DNA of 40,432 nucleotides, from positions 1 to 40,432 of the IMG/VR virus record IMGVR_UViG_3300048433_001073. One strand, given 5' to 3'. The stretch is from a virus. The position numbers were made by a program, and so were the translations under genes. The notes under the pieces were generated by a model, which made no database searches, was not told the DNA's origin, and saw nothing but the letters and a program-made list of their open reading frames with translations. The first letter of the stretch is position 1. Each line of letters starts with the position of its first letter. This document shows, piece after piece, positions 18,890 through 27,482 of the stretch.

Positions 18890-19645
18890 ATGTTAGACGG
18901 AGTACATTTTTACAATCAGACATTAAAGAAGTCTGTAGCAGTTTTCGGGACGATATTTAATAATCTCAAGATCGTTAAAACTGGCGCATCTGAAACTCGT
19001 GTGCCTTTGGCATATGGACCAAGGAGTAAATTCCTTGCACGTATCAATCAAGATAGTAGCTTAGAAGATCAGAAACTCGCTATTAAGTTGCCTCGTATGA
19101 GTTTTGAAATTACATCTATCGATCGCGATAGTTCATCTGCTTTAAATAAAGGAAACCTTAAAAGATTTGACATAGCAGGAACAGAGCTAAAGAAAGATAC
19201 ACTTCGACAATCTGTACCTTATACTCTCGGAATGCAGCTAAATATATTGGCTAAAACCCAAGATGAAGCGCTGCAAATATTTGAACAGATTCTACCAACC
19301 TTTGTTCCTGAGTATACAGTCGCTATTAAAGATATGGATGGTATTGGAAACTCGGTTGATGTGCCGATTGTATTAACAGGAACAACTATTCAAGATGATT
19401 ACGAAGGAGACTTTACTACTCGTCGAACAATTGTTTATACCTTAGATTTTCAAATGAAAATTCGTTTTACTGGTAGAGTCACACCCAAACCAGTTATTCG
19501 AGCAATTACTGCAGACTTATATAACAGCTCAACAGAAGAAACTGCAGAAACAGCGGTTGATCGAGTACAAACCGATTTAGGTTCGGTTGATGATACTCCA
19601 GAAGATTTTACAACCAATACAACATTTGGTTTTGATGATGAATAA
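18890..19645 (+). CDS. gp15: Tail sheath stabiliser / tail completion protein gp15
   Basis: A 251-aa protein (T4 gp15: 272). The sequence FYNQTLKKSVAVFGTIFNNL, VPLAYGPRSKFLAR and LPRMSFEITSI are strong gp15 signatures. Gp15 caps the tail and joins it to the neck. It lies between gp14 and the terminase genes exactly as in T4. The 3' end overlaps the start of the terminase small subunit by 8 nt. Confidence 0.93.
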   Translation: MLDGVHFYNQTLKKSVAVFGTIFNNLKIVKTGASETRVPLAYGPRSKFLARINQDSSLEDQKLAIKLPRMSFEITSIDRDSSSALNKGNLKRFDIAGTELKKDTLRQSVPYTLGMQLNILAKTQDEALQIFEQILPTFVPEYTVAIKDMDGIGNSVDVPIVLTGTTIQDDYEGDFTTRRTIVYTLDFQMKIRFTGRVTPKPVIRAITADLYNSSTEETAETAVDRVQTDLGSVDDTPEDFTTNTTFGFDDE

Positions 19646-20057
19646 TACTAAAAAAGATATTTTAGCAGCCCTTGAAACAAACCTTCCACAACAACTAAAA
19701 AAGATAAAAACTGAGGTAGCTCAGACAGAAATTGTTGTTGATACTGAGGAAGATTACGCATACTCAAGAGAAAAGATAAAGGATTTAATTACAAAGGCTG
19801 AAGAAGCAATTGATAATATGATGGCTCTTGCAAGTGAGACTGAACATCCACGCGCATTTGAGGTTCTTGCAGGAATGTTTAAGACCACTACTGATATGAT
19901 GGATCAGCTTATAACTTTACAAAAGAAAAGAAAAGAACTAACTCAATCTGAAGAACAAAAACCTGGATCTCCAGGTAATACTACAAATAATGCGATTTTT
20001 GTCGGTTCTACTACAGAACTACAAAAGTTTTTGAGTAATAATAATGACAATAATTAA
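19638..20057 (+). CDS. gp16: Terminase small subunit gp16
   Basis: A 139-aa product from ATG 19638. An ATG at 19635 and earlier in-frame codons lie inside gp15 and are less likely starts. Helical, with the conserved segments ILAALETNLP, DYAYSREKIKDLI, AIDNMMALASETEHPRAFEV and a C-terminal TTNNAIFVGSTTELQKFL. These match gp16-type small terminases of T4-like phages (T4: 164 aa). It stimulates the gp17 ATPase and guides DNA packaging initiation. It overlaps gp15 by 8 nt and gp17 by 14 nt, which fits a coupled terminase operon. Confidence 0.9.
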   Translation: MNNTKKDILAALETNLPQQLKKIKTEVAQTEIVVDTEEDYAYSREKIKDLITKAEEAIDNMMALASETEHPRAFEVLAGMFKTTTDMMDQLITLQKKRKELTQSEEQKPGSPGNTTNNAIFVGSTTELQKFLSNNNDNN

Positions 20058-21639
20058 TGGTGAATCTGGGTATTTGGGTAATCCTCTTGTTAAGAGAGAC
20101 GGAATTAACCAAAACTTTACAGAAGAACAGGTATCTGAATATGTGAAGTGTATGAAAGATCCTATATACTTTGCTGAGAAGTATATTAAGGTAATATCGC
20201 TTGACGACGGCCTTGTAAAGTTTAAGCCGTATGAATATCAAGAGAAGATGTTTAATCATTTCAATGATAATCGTTTCTCTATTATTTTAGCGTGTAGGCA
20301 ATCAGGTAAATCTATTAGCACCGTCATCTATATTCTATGGTATGCAGTATTTCATCCAGAAAAAACGATTGCTATTCTAGCCAATAAAGGTGCTGTTGCA
20401 CGAGAGATGCTATCACGTATTACTCTTGCGCTCGAGAATCTACCGTTCTTTCTTCAGCCTGGTTGTAAAGCACTCAATAAAGGTAATATAACATTCGCGA
20501 ATAATACGAAGATTGTAGCAGCTGCCACATCTGGTTCTTCTATTCGTGGTCTATCTGTGAATCTCCTTTTCCTTGATGAGTTTGCTTTCGTTGAGAATGC
20601 TGCTCAGTTCTACACATCGACATATCCCGTTGTTTCAGCAGGTAAAGAAACAAAAGTGATTATCACATCGACCGCAAATGGTGTTGGCAATGTGTTTCAT
20701 AGATTGTATGAAGGAGCTGTACAAAATACAAATGAGTTTAAAGCTTTTCGCGTTGATTGGTGGGATGTTCCTGGTCGAGATCAAAAATGGAAAGATCAGA
20801 CAGTAGCAAATACATCAGAATTACAATTTGAACAGGAGTTTGGTAATTCATTCCATGGAACATCGAACACACTTATATCATCTAATACTCTTTTAAATCT
20901 AAAGGCTCAGACACCACTGACAGTTAGAAATGATGTCTTTTTCTATGAGAATCCAATAGAGAATCATCGTTATATAATGACTGTCGATGTTTCAAAGGGG
21001 CGAGGACAAGACTATTCTACATTTAATGTTATTAAAATGGACGATGATGGGTTTCATCAAGTGTGTACATACCGAAATAACTTAATTTCGCCGATGATCT
21101 TTCCAGATGTTATCGTAAAAATAGCTTCGCTATATAATAATGCTTTAGTAATTATAGAGAATAATGATGCTGGTCAAGTTGTATGTAATCATGTATATTA
21201 CGAATATGAATACGATAATACTTTTGTTTCTTCATCGATCAAGACAGATGGAATCGGAGTAATGATGAATAAACGTGTTAAGCGCATTGGTTGTTCGAAT
21301 CTAAAAGATATTATTGAATTAAGCAAATTACGTTTAGTTGATGCCAATACTATTGATGAGTTGACTACATTTGAAATAAGAAAAGGAAGCTACTCAGCAA
21401 CTGTTGGAAATCATGATGATTTGGTCATGAACTTGGTTATGTTTGCATGGTTTGTATCTTCTGATGCTTTTGGCGACTTAAGTGATGTTGATCTTAAATC
21501 TTTACTCTATGAAGATAAAATAAAACAGATGGAAGAAGATATTACTCCTGTTGGCATTATTGATGAGACACCATTAGAAGGAAGCCACACTATATACGAA
21601 GATATGGTTAATGACTTGAATACATGGAAAAATCTCTAA
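20044..21639 (+). CDS. gp17: Terminase large subunit gp17
   Basis: A 531-aa protein (T4: 610). ATPase domain: Walker A CRQSGKS at residues 84-90, Walker B LLFLDE at 174-179 with the catalytic Glu, and coupling motif TST at 208-210. Nuclease domain (RNase H fold): Asp315 in TVDVSKGRGQDYS, Glu372 in VIIENND, and Asp458/459 in NHDDLVM. All catalytic positions appear intact. The enzyme translocates DNA into the prohead and makes headful cuts. It overlaps gp16 by 14 nt and is followed by a late promoter for the tail genes. Confidence 0.97.
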   Translation: MTIINGESGYLGNPLVKRDGINQNFTEEQVSEYVKCMKDPIYFAEKYIKVISLDDGLVKFKPYEYQEKMFNHFNDNRFSIILACRQSGKSISTVIYILWYAVFHPEKTIAILANKGAVAREMLSRITLALENLPFFLQPGCKALNKGNITFANNTKIVAAATSGSSIRGLSVNLLFLDEFAFVENAAQFYTSTYPVVSAGKETKVIITSTANGVGNVFHRLYEGAVQNTNEFKAFRVDWWDVPGRDQKWKDQTVANTSELQFEQEFGNSFHGTSNTLISSNTLLNLKAQTPLTVRNDVFFYENPIENHRYIMTVDVSKGRGQDYSTFNVIKMDDDGFHQVCTYRNNLISPMIFPDVIVKIASLYNNALVIIENNDAGQVVCNHVYYEYEYDNTFVSSSIKTDGIGVMMNKRVKRIGCSNLKDIIELSKLRLVDANTIDELTTFEIRKGSYSATVGNHDDLVMNLVMFAWFVSSDAFGDLSDVDLKSLLYEDKIKQMEEDITPVGIIDETPLEGSHTIYEDMVNDLNTWKNL

Positions 21640-21650
21640 AAAGCGTAAAG

Positions 21651-21658
21651 TATAAATA
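21651..21658 (+). promoter_or_regulatory. Late promoter box TATAAATA
   Basis: Exact late element 74 nt before the gp18 ATG. Unlike most late boxes here, it would give a true 5' leader of about 65 nt, which carries an AAAGGA-type ribosome binding site (21722-21727) before the ATG at 21733. Confidence 0.85.
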
Positions 21659-21732
21659 GAAATCTAACCGATTTGAATTACATCTTATTATGCAACTTAT
21701 CAATCAACAATAACTGAAAAAAAGGAAAAAAC

Positions 21733-24432
21733 ATGGGTTTTCAAGTATCACCTGGAGTCGAGGTTAAAGAAATCGACTTAACTAATGTAATACCTGCGGT
21801 ATCTACCTCTATTGGTGGATATTCTGGGTATTTCACGTGGGGTCCAGTGAACGAAATTGGTCTAGTCAGTTCTGAAAAAGAACTAGCTGGTAAATTTGGT
21901 ACACCAGACGCCGCACACACACAATCTTTCTTGACTGCTGCTTCATTCTTGAAGTATGGCAATGCACTAAAGGTCGTTCGCGCCGGAGATCCTGGAACTA
22001 TGCTTAATGCTAGAGCCGGAGATCATGAAGTACCATTTGGTGGTATTGAAGCAATCGCAATCACAAATGCTCCTGTTGGAGGAGAGTTCACAGACGTTAC
22101 AGGAAATGAACTACTCTCAATAATGGAAGATCCAGTCGGCACACCAGCCGGTAGTGGTTCAGTAATTGCACCACGTTTCGACATTGGTGCATCTGCAGAT
22201 AGTCTTGTAGCTTCTCTTGGATATAAAGTTACACTTACTGATGGCACAGGGCTTATCAACACATCTGGATCAGTCACTCTCTCTACTGGAGAAGTTGTTG
22301 AGTATAGTGCTGCTACAGCTGGTACCATGGTCGTAACTAATGGACAAGATTCAGGCGTTCCAACAGATCTATATGTTCAAACTAATACTGGTGCTGGTAT
22401 TTATGGCGATATTACAGTTGCTTTAACTCAAGCATCACTTATTACAGCTCCTGACGGAACTGCTGCAGCTGCTGGTCAACTAAATGCCACCGATCCAGTT
22501 ACTGTTTACACAACAAGTAATGACACTACAAGTGAGCCATTTACTGTTGCTGTAGGTAATGCTGAAGGCGGTTTCGATACCACTACTTCTGTCTTTAATG
22601 CTGCAGATTATACTCTAGGTGCAGGTGTTGCTGATCCAACATTGTTTGCCGCGATTGGTGATAAAACTGGTCTTGTAGCATATGATGCTTCAGGTGCTTT
22701 TATTCCTGGTCTTTTCTTTACAGTTAAATACGATATCGTTGCTATACACATTGTTAGCATCGGACAAGATTATGGCATTGCTAACGTAGCTGTTGGCTTT
22801 CAAAATGTAGTGAATGCTAGTGTAAATGGTGCTTTGACCACGGGCAATGACGTAGCTACCCCATTGGTAATCGACGGCAATTCTGAAGGTACTATTACTG
22901 TAGGTATGGTTGTAACTGGAACCGGTATTGTTGGAACAGTTACAGTAACTCAAGTAACAGATCAAAATAATGTTGTATTAAGTTCAGCACAAACCTTAGC
23001 TGATGACGCTGCACTTAAATTTACAAGTGTTGCTGATGATCTTAATCCTGGTGATTTTGTATTCGATGAAGATGAGCGTGTTTTTACCGAAGCTGATTAC
23101 ATCCCAACAACAACTGCCTTCGAAGGGATGATGCCAGCTGGTGACCCAGCTGCAGGCGTTCTTCCTAGTAAGTTATTTGCTAAATATCCCGGCGATCTTG
23201 GTAACTCTCTAGCAGCATATATCATCGACGCCGCATCTTGGCCAAATACCCCAGCTGCTATTCAAGGTGAATTTGATGCAGCTCCTGTAGGAACTGAAGT
23301 TCACGTATTCATTTACGATAACTTTGGAGAAATCACAGGTATTGCTGGTTCAGAACTTGAAAAGTTTGCTTTCCTTGACACCGAAGTTGGTGCTAAGCTT
23401 GCAAATGGTTCGAACAACAACTATATGGATGTTGTTAATTCTAACTCCAAATGGATGTATATCGCACGAGAAGTTGCAGGTAGTGCTACACCGTTCCTAT
23501 TCACTTTAGGTGCTGATGTTGCTACTCCTGGAGTTGCTAATAATGCCGATATCATGACTGGTCTAGAAGAGTTTGCTGATCCTGAATTAGTAGATGTAAA
23601 TCTGCTCTTCGCACAAGTTGACGCAACTGATGATCCATCGATGGTAATTGCAAATAAGCTAATGACAATCGCTGCTACTCGTAAAGATGCAGTAGCATTT
23701 GTTTCTCCGCCAATCGTTGAATCTGCTGGAGGTACTAATCCACTAGAGCAAGTTCTTGGAGCGCACTCTGCGTTACCACGAGGTATTGAAGGTTCATACG
23801 GAGTGTTTGACTCAACTGCATTATACGTATACAATAAGTATGCTGATAATTACATGTTTATTCCTGCTTCTGGTCATATGGCTGGTCTTTGCGCTAAGAC
23901 AGATGGTATTGCAGAACCTTGGTTCTCACCAGCTGGATTAAATCGTGGAAGTCTATTAGGTGTCACTAAACTTGCGTTTAATCCTAAGAAAGCTGAAAGA
24001 GACAGTTTGTATAAAGCTGGTGTAAATCCAATCGTATCGTTCCCTGGACAAGGTATCGTACTCTTTGGAGATAAGACAGCACAATCAAAGCCAAGTGCTT
24101 TTGACCGCATTAATGTTCGCAGATTGTTTATCGTTCTTGAAAAAGCGATTGCAACAGCTGCTAAATACCAACTCTTCGAATTGAATGATGAATTCACTCG
24201 AGCGATGTTCAGAAATATGACAGAGCCTTTCCTACGGGATGTTAAAGGTCGTCGTGGTATTACTGACTTCTTGGTTGTATGTGATGATACCAATAATACC
24301 GGTGAAGTGATTGACACTAACCGATTTGTTGCTGACATCTATATCAAACCTGCACGTTCGATTAATTTCATTACACTTAATTTCATTGCTACTCGCACTG
24401 GAGTTGATTTCTCTGAAATCGTTGGTAAATAA
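21733..24432 (+). CDS. gp18: Contractile tail sheath protein gp18
   Basis: An 899-aa protein, much longer than T4 gp18 (659). The N-terminus (SPGVEVKEIDLTNVIPAVST, then GYFTWGPVNE) and the C-terminal half (from about residue 481, LFAKYPGDLGNSLAAYIID; GHMAGLCAKTD; NVRRLFIVLEKAI; DFLVVCDDTNN; YIKPARSINFI) are classic sheath motifs. The intervening residues about 95-470 are low-complexity, beta-rich, surface-type sequence. They include a DGNSEGTITVGMVVTGTGI module seen in other marine phage structural proteins. The sheath contracts to drive the tube through the cell envelope. The gene has its own late promoter with a long leader and a good ribosome binding site, consistent with high expression. 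Confidence 0.97.
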   Translation: MGFQVSPGVEVKEIDLTNVIPAVSTSIGGYSGYFTWGPVNEIGLVSSEKELAGKFGTPDAAHTQSFLTAASFLKYGNALKVVRAGDPGTMLNARAGDHEVPFGGIEAIAITNAPVGGEFTDVTGNELLSIMEDPVGTPAGSGSVIAPRFDIGASADSLVASLGYKVTLTDGTGLINTSGSVTLSTGEVVEYSAATAGTMVVTNGQDSGVPTDLYVQTNTGAGIYGDITVALTQASLITAPDGTAAAAGQLNATDPVTVYTTSNDTTSEPFTVAVGNAEGGFDTTTSVFNAADYTLGAGVADPTLFAAIGDKTGLVAYDASGAFIPGLFFTVKYDIVAIHIVSIGQDYGIANVAVGFQNVVNASVNGALTTGNDVATPLVIDGNSEGTITVGMVVTGTGIVGTVTVTQVTDQNNVVLSSAQTLADDAALKFTSVADDLNPGDFVFDEDERVFTEADYIPTTTAFEGMMPAGDPAAGVLPSKLFAKYPGDLGNSLAAYIIDAASWPNTPAAIQGEFDAAPVGTEVHVFIYDNFGEITGIAGSELEKFAFLDTEVGAKLANGSNNNYMDVVNSNSKWMYIAREVAGSATPFLFTLGADVATPGVANNADIMTGLEEFADPELVDVNLLFAQVDATDDPSMVIANKLMTIAATRKDAVAFVSPPIVESAGGTNPLEQVLGAHSALPRGIEGSYGVFDSTALYVYNKYADNYMFIPASGHMAGLCAKTDGIAEPWFSPAGLNRGSLLGVTKLAFNPKKAERDSLYKAGVNPIVSFPGQGIVLFGDKTAQSKPSAFDRINVRRLFIVLEKAIATAAKYQLFELNDEFTRAMFRNMTEPFLRDVKGRRGITDFLVVCDDTNNTGEVIDTNRFVADIYIKPARSINFITLNFIATRTGVDFSEIVGK

Positions 24433-24433
24433 T

Positions 24434-24441
24434 TATAAATA
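24434..24441 (+). promoter_or_regulatory. Late promoter box TATAAATA
   Basis: Exact late element 19 nt before the gp19 ATG, followed by an AAAGGA ribosome binding site (24446-24451). Confidence 0.85.
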
Positions 24442-24460
24442 AAGAAAGGAAATAACTATT

Positions 24461-24985
24461 ATGGCTAACGTAGATTCATTTAAAGCAAAACTAATCGGAG
24501 GAGGCGCACGCGCCAATCTCTTTAAGGTTATTATTAATAACCCACCAATTGGAGCTGGTCTCAATACCGAGCTGCTATCATTCACATGTAAGGGAGCACA
24601 GCTTCCTGCAAGTGTTGTGGCTCAAATTGATGTACCATTTCGTGGTCGACAGCTAAAAGTTGCTGGTGACCGTACATTCGAAAACTGGACAATCACCGCT
24701 TACAATGAGGATGCTCAAGATGTAAGAAGTGCATTCGAAAGTTGGATGAATAGCATCAATGAGCATGTCAATAACGTAGGTGTTAAAAACCCATCGTTAT
24801 ATCAAGCGGACCTTATCGTCCAACAACTTGATCGACAAAACAGCATAACAAAAGAATACGCAATTCGCGGAGCATTCCCAGTGAATGTTTCAGCTATTGA
24901 TCTTAGTTATGATGCTAATGATGCAGTTGAAGAATTCACAATTGAGTTCGCTTATCAGTATTGGGAGTCCAATACCACAAGCTAA
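24461..24985 (+). CDS. gp19: Tail tube protein gp19
   Basis: A 174-aa protein (T4: 163). Sequence features include ARANLFKVIINNPP, LLSFTCKGAQLPASVVAQID, VPFRGRQLKVAGDRTFENW, SAFESWMNSINEH and a C-terminal EFTIEFAYQYWE. These match gp19 of T4-like phages. It forms the hexameric inner tube inside the gp18 sheath. It has a separate promoter and a strong terminator right after, so gp19 can be made as a short abundant mRNA. Confidence 0.96.
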   Translation: MANVDSFKAKLIGGGARANLFKVIINNPPIGAGLNTELLSFTCKGAQLPASVVAQIDVPFRGRQLKVAGDRTFENWTITAYNEDAQDVRSAFESWMNSINEHVNNVGVKNPSLYQADLIVQQLDRQNSITKEYAIRGAFPVNVSAIDLSYDANDAVEEFTIEFAYQYWESNTTS

Positions 24986-25005
24986 CTTATAAGAATAAAT
25001 GAACT

Positions 25006-25041
25006 ATCCCGCTGGGGCTTAAAAACCCCAGCGGGATTTTT
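25006..25041 (+). terminator. Strong rho-independent terminator after gp19
   Basis: Perfect 12-bp stem ATCCCGCTGGGG / CCCCAGCGGGAT (25006-25017 with 25026-25037) and an 8-nt loop, followed by TTTT. The very high GC of the stem stands out in this AT-rich genome. It separates the tail genes from the head genes. Confidence 0.93.
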
Positions 25042-25043
25042 AT

Positions 25044-25051
25044 TATAAATA
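25044..25051 (+). promoter_or_regulatory. Late promoter box TATAAATA
   Basis: Exact late element 7 nt before the gp20 ATG at 25059, immediately after the terminator. Transcription restarts at the portal gene. Confidence 0.85.
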
Positions 25052-25058
25052 TTATTAT

Positions 25059-26624
25059 ATGGAATTATTTGGATATCAGATCACTAAAAAGATAGGCGCA
25101 AAAGAAGCTAAAAAGGAAAAAGAAGTAGTATCTTTTGCACCAAAACCAGAAGATGATGGCGTTGCATCGACAGTTGCAGCCGGTGGATACTATGGACAAT
25201 ACGTAGATCTAGACGGTACAGCATCTTCGAATGACAGAGATCTAATAATTAAATATAGAGAAGCATCTCAACAGCCCGAATGTGATTCGGCGATCAGTGA
25301 TATTGTTGATGCTGCTATTGCTTCTGCACACCAAAGTGCACCAGCTAAACTTGATCTGACTGATTTAGATCAAGGTGATAATATTAAAAAATCAATCACT
25401 GAAGAATTTAATAACGTACTATCGCTTTATAAGTTTAATAAACAAGGCGAATCTTTCTTTAAGAAATGGTATGTTGACGGACGTATATATTTTCATGTTA
25501 TTATTGATGATAAGAATCCGAAAAGGGGAATTTTAGAGTTACGCCCTGTTGAATCTCTCTTTATGAAAAAAGTAAAGGAGGTTAAAAAGGTAACTGATAC
25601 AAAGACAGACGCCACCGTACAAAAGATAGTTAATGAATACTATGTATATTCAGAAGACTTTAGCGGAACAGGCGCTGGTGTTGTAGGAAAAACAAGAGAT
25701 GGACTTTCAGGAGTTAAGATATCAAAAGAAGCAATTATTAATGTAACATCTGGTCTTTTAGATGCTACACAAAAACGAGTAGTATCGTATCTGCATAAAG
25801 CATTGAAGCCAGTTAATCAGCTTCGAATGATGGAAGATTCATTGGTAATGTATCGTTATTCACGTGCACCCGAGAGGAGAATCTTTTATATTGATGTAGG
25901 TAATTTGCCAAAGGGTAAAGCAGAAGAATATGTCCAAGGTATTATGAATAAGTATCGTAATAAACTCGTTTATGATGCTTCTACAGGAGATATTAAAGAT
26001 GATCGTAGACACATGTCTATGCTAGAAGATTTCTGGCTTCCACGTAGAGAGGGAGGAAGAGGTACAGAAATTACTACTCTTCCAGGCGGAGAAAATCTTG
26101 GTCAGATTGACGATATTCTATTTTTCCAAAAGAAGTTATATAAGACATTAAACGTTCCTCTTACACGACTTGAATCAGATGACTCATTTAATCTTGGTAG
26201 AGCTTCTGAAATATCACGAGACGAAGTAAAGTTTCAAAAGTTTATTGATCGTATTCGTAAGAAATTCTCAAATATATTGGTTGAAGCTCTTCGTATTCAG
26301 CTTATTCTTAAAGGAGTAATTACTGAAAGCGATTGGAAAGAAATCGGAGAGAAGATCAATATTGACTTTATTGAAGATAACTATTTTGCTGAGTTAAAAG
26401 AGTTTGAAATCATGAAGGAAAGATTAGATATGGCTTCACAGATGGAAGAATTAGTAGGCAAGTATGTATCTACTAAATATCTTCGCCAATCTATTCTAAA
26501 ACAATCAGATGAAGATATCGAAAGATTGGATGGAGAAATTGACGACGAAAAAGATAAACCAGAAGATGACGATACGGGTGACACAGATGCAGATACAAAT
26601 GCAGAAGATGATCTTAATATTTAG
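25059..26624 (+). CDS. gp20: Portal vertex protein gp20
   Basis: A 521-aa protein, almost the same length as T4 gp20 (524). Key segments: MELFGYQI, AGGYYGQYVDLDG, ECDSAISDIVDAAI, FFKKWYVDGRIYFHVIIDD, LRPVESLFMKKV, YRYSRAPERRIFYIDVGNLP, RHMSMLEDFWLPRREGGRGT and FQKKLYKTLNVPLTRL. All are conserved in marine T4-like portals, the region used for gp20 diversity surveys. The dodecameric portal initiates head assembly, and DNA passes through it during packaging and ejection. The C-terminal 40 residues are extremely acidic. Confidence 0.97.
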   Translation: MELFGYQITKKIGAKEAKKEKEVVSFAPKPEDDGVASTVAAGGYYGQYVDLDGTASSNDRDLIIKYREASQQPECDSAISDIVDAAIASAHQSAPAKLDLTDLDQGDNIKKSITEEFNNVLSLYKFNKQGESFFKKWYVDGRIYFHVIIDDKNPKRGILELRPVESLFMKKVKEVKKVTDTKTDATVQKIVNEYYVYSEDFSGTGAGVVGKTRDGLSGVKISKEAIINVTSGLLDATQKRVVSYLHKALKPVNQLRMMEDSLVMYRYSRAPERRIFYIDVGNLPKGKAEEYVQGIMNKYRNKLVYDASTGDIKDDRRHMSMLEDFWLPRREGGRGTEITTLPGGENLGQIDDILFFQKKLYKTLNVPLTRLESDDSFNLGRASEISRDEVKFQKFIDRIRKKFSNILVEALRIQLILKGVITESDWKEIGEKINIDFIEDNYFAELKEFEIMKERLDMASQMEELVGKYVSTKYLRQSILKQSDEDIERLDGEIDDEKDKPEDDDTGDTDADTNAEDDLNI

Positions 26625-26644
26625 ATCTTTAAAAACACAATTAT

Positions 26645-26652
26645 TATAAATA
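26645..26652 (+). promoter_or_regulatory. Late promoter box TATAAATA
   Basis: Exact late element 6 nt before the ATG at 26659. It would drive the 52-aa core peptide and then gp21. Confidence 0.8.
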
Positions 26653-26658
26653 CAGACT

Positions 26659-26817
26659 ATGAAGGCATCAGATATATTTAATAACATTATTACAAACGAT
26701 AAAGAAGGTTCAGAGAGAGCCTTTGAACAAGTAATTCAAGATAAGCTGAAAGATGCCCTTGAAGTTCGTAAGGTTGGTCTTACAGCAACAACTTTTAATA
26801 CAGAAGAAGAAAGCTAA
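26659..26817 (+). CDS. gp67: Short prohead core protein, gp67-like
   Basis: A 52-aa ORF starting MKASDIFNNIITNDKEG and ending NTEEES, directly abutting gp21 (its stop is followed at once by the gp21 ATG). Position between gp20 and gp21 is that of T4 67/68. The spacing of ND, A/F, Leu-x-x-Ala and Glu-x-x-x-x-x-x-Thr resembles the N-terminal half of T4 gp67 as I remember it, but the acidic C-terminal tail of gp67 is missing. It would be a component of the assembly core degraded by gp21. Identification rests on synteny and a weak motif match. Confidence 0.7.
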   Translation: MKASDIFNNIITNDKEGSERAFEQVIQDKLKDALEVRKVGLTATTFNTEEES

Positions 26818-27462
26818 ATGAAATTAATAACAGAACATTTAGAGTCAGTAAGCTATATTACTGAAGCAAACGAAAAAGGTGAAAAGAATGTTTTCATCGA
26901 AGGCGTTTTTATGCAAGCGGAGAAAGAAAACCGCAACAAAAGAATTTATCCTAAAGACGTGCTAAGCGAAGCAACTGCTAAGTACGTTAAGGAGCAGGTT
27001 AAAACTGGTCGAGCCGTTGGTGAATTGAATCACCCAGAAGGCCCGCAGATTAATCTTGATAAAGTTTCACATCGAATTACCTCTCTTAAATTTGAGGGTA
27101 ATGATGTTGTTGGAAAAGCACTAATCCTTGACACGCCGATGGGTAAAATCGTGAAAGGTCTCGTTGAAGGTGGCGTTAAGCTTGGTGTTTCAAGTCGTGG
27201 TATGGGTACTGTTGAGCGAAGAGAGAACAAAACGTACGTTAAGGATGATTTTATTCTTAACACCGTTGACATTGTTCAAGATCCCTCTGCACCGTCTGCC
27301 TTCGTTGAAGGTATTATGGAAGGTGTAGAATGGGTTTGGGATAATGGTCTTCTAAAACCTCAGCAAATTGAAGAATATGAGACAGAGATCAGGAAAGCAT
27401 CTTCAGATCGCCTCGCTGAGGCACAAGAAAATGTTTGGCAAGATTTCCTCTCCAAACTCTAA
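26818..27462 (+). CDS. gp21: Prohead core protease gp21
   Basis: A 214-aa protein (T4: 212). Serine protease of the herpes-assemblin-like fold: His72 in GELNHPEGP, Ser125/Ser126 in LGVSSRGMG, and the VDIVQDPSAPSAF segment with Asp151. Catalytic His and Ser motifs are intact. It matures the prohead by cutting gp22, gp23 and core proteins after Glu in short hydrophobic-x-Glu motifs. It begins at the stop of the core peptide and precedes the scaffold gene, as in T4. Confidence 0.96.
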   Translation: MKLITEHLESVSYITEANEKGEKNVFIEGVFMQAEKENRNKRIYPKDVLSEATAKYVKEQVKTGRAVGELNHPEGPQINLDKVSHRITSLKFEGNDVVGKALILDTPMGKIVKGLVEGGVKLGVSSRGMGTVERRENKTYVKDDFILNTVDIVQDPSAPSAFVEGIMEGVEWVWDNGLLKPQQIEEYETEIRKASSDRLAEAQENVWQDFLSKL

Positions 27463-27482
27463 TCTAAAAAGAAAGTAAATAT

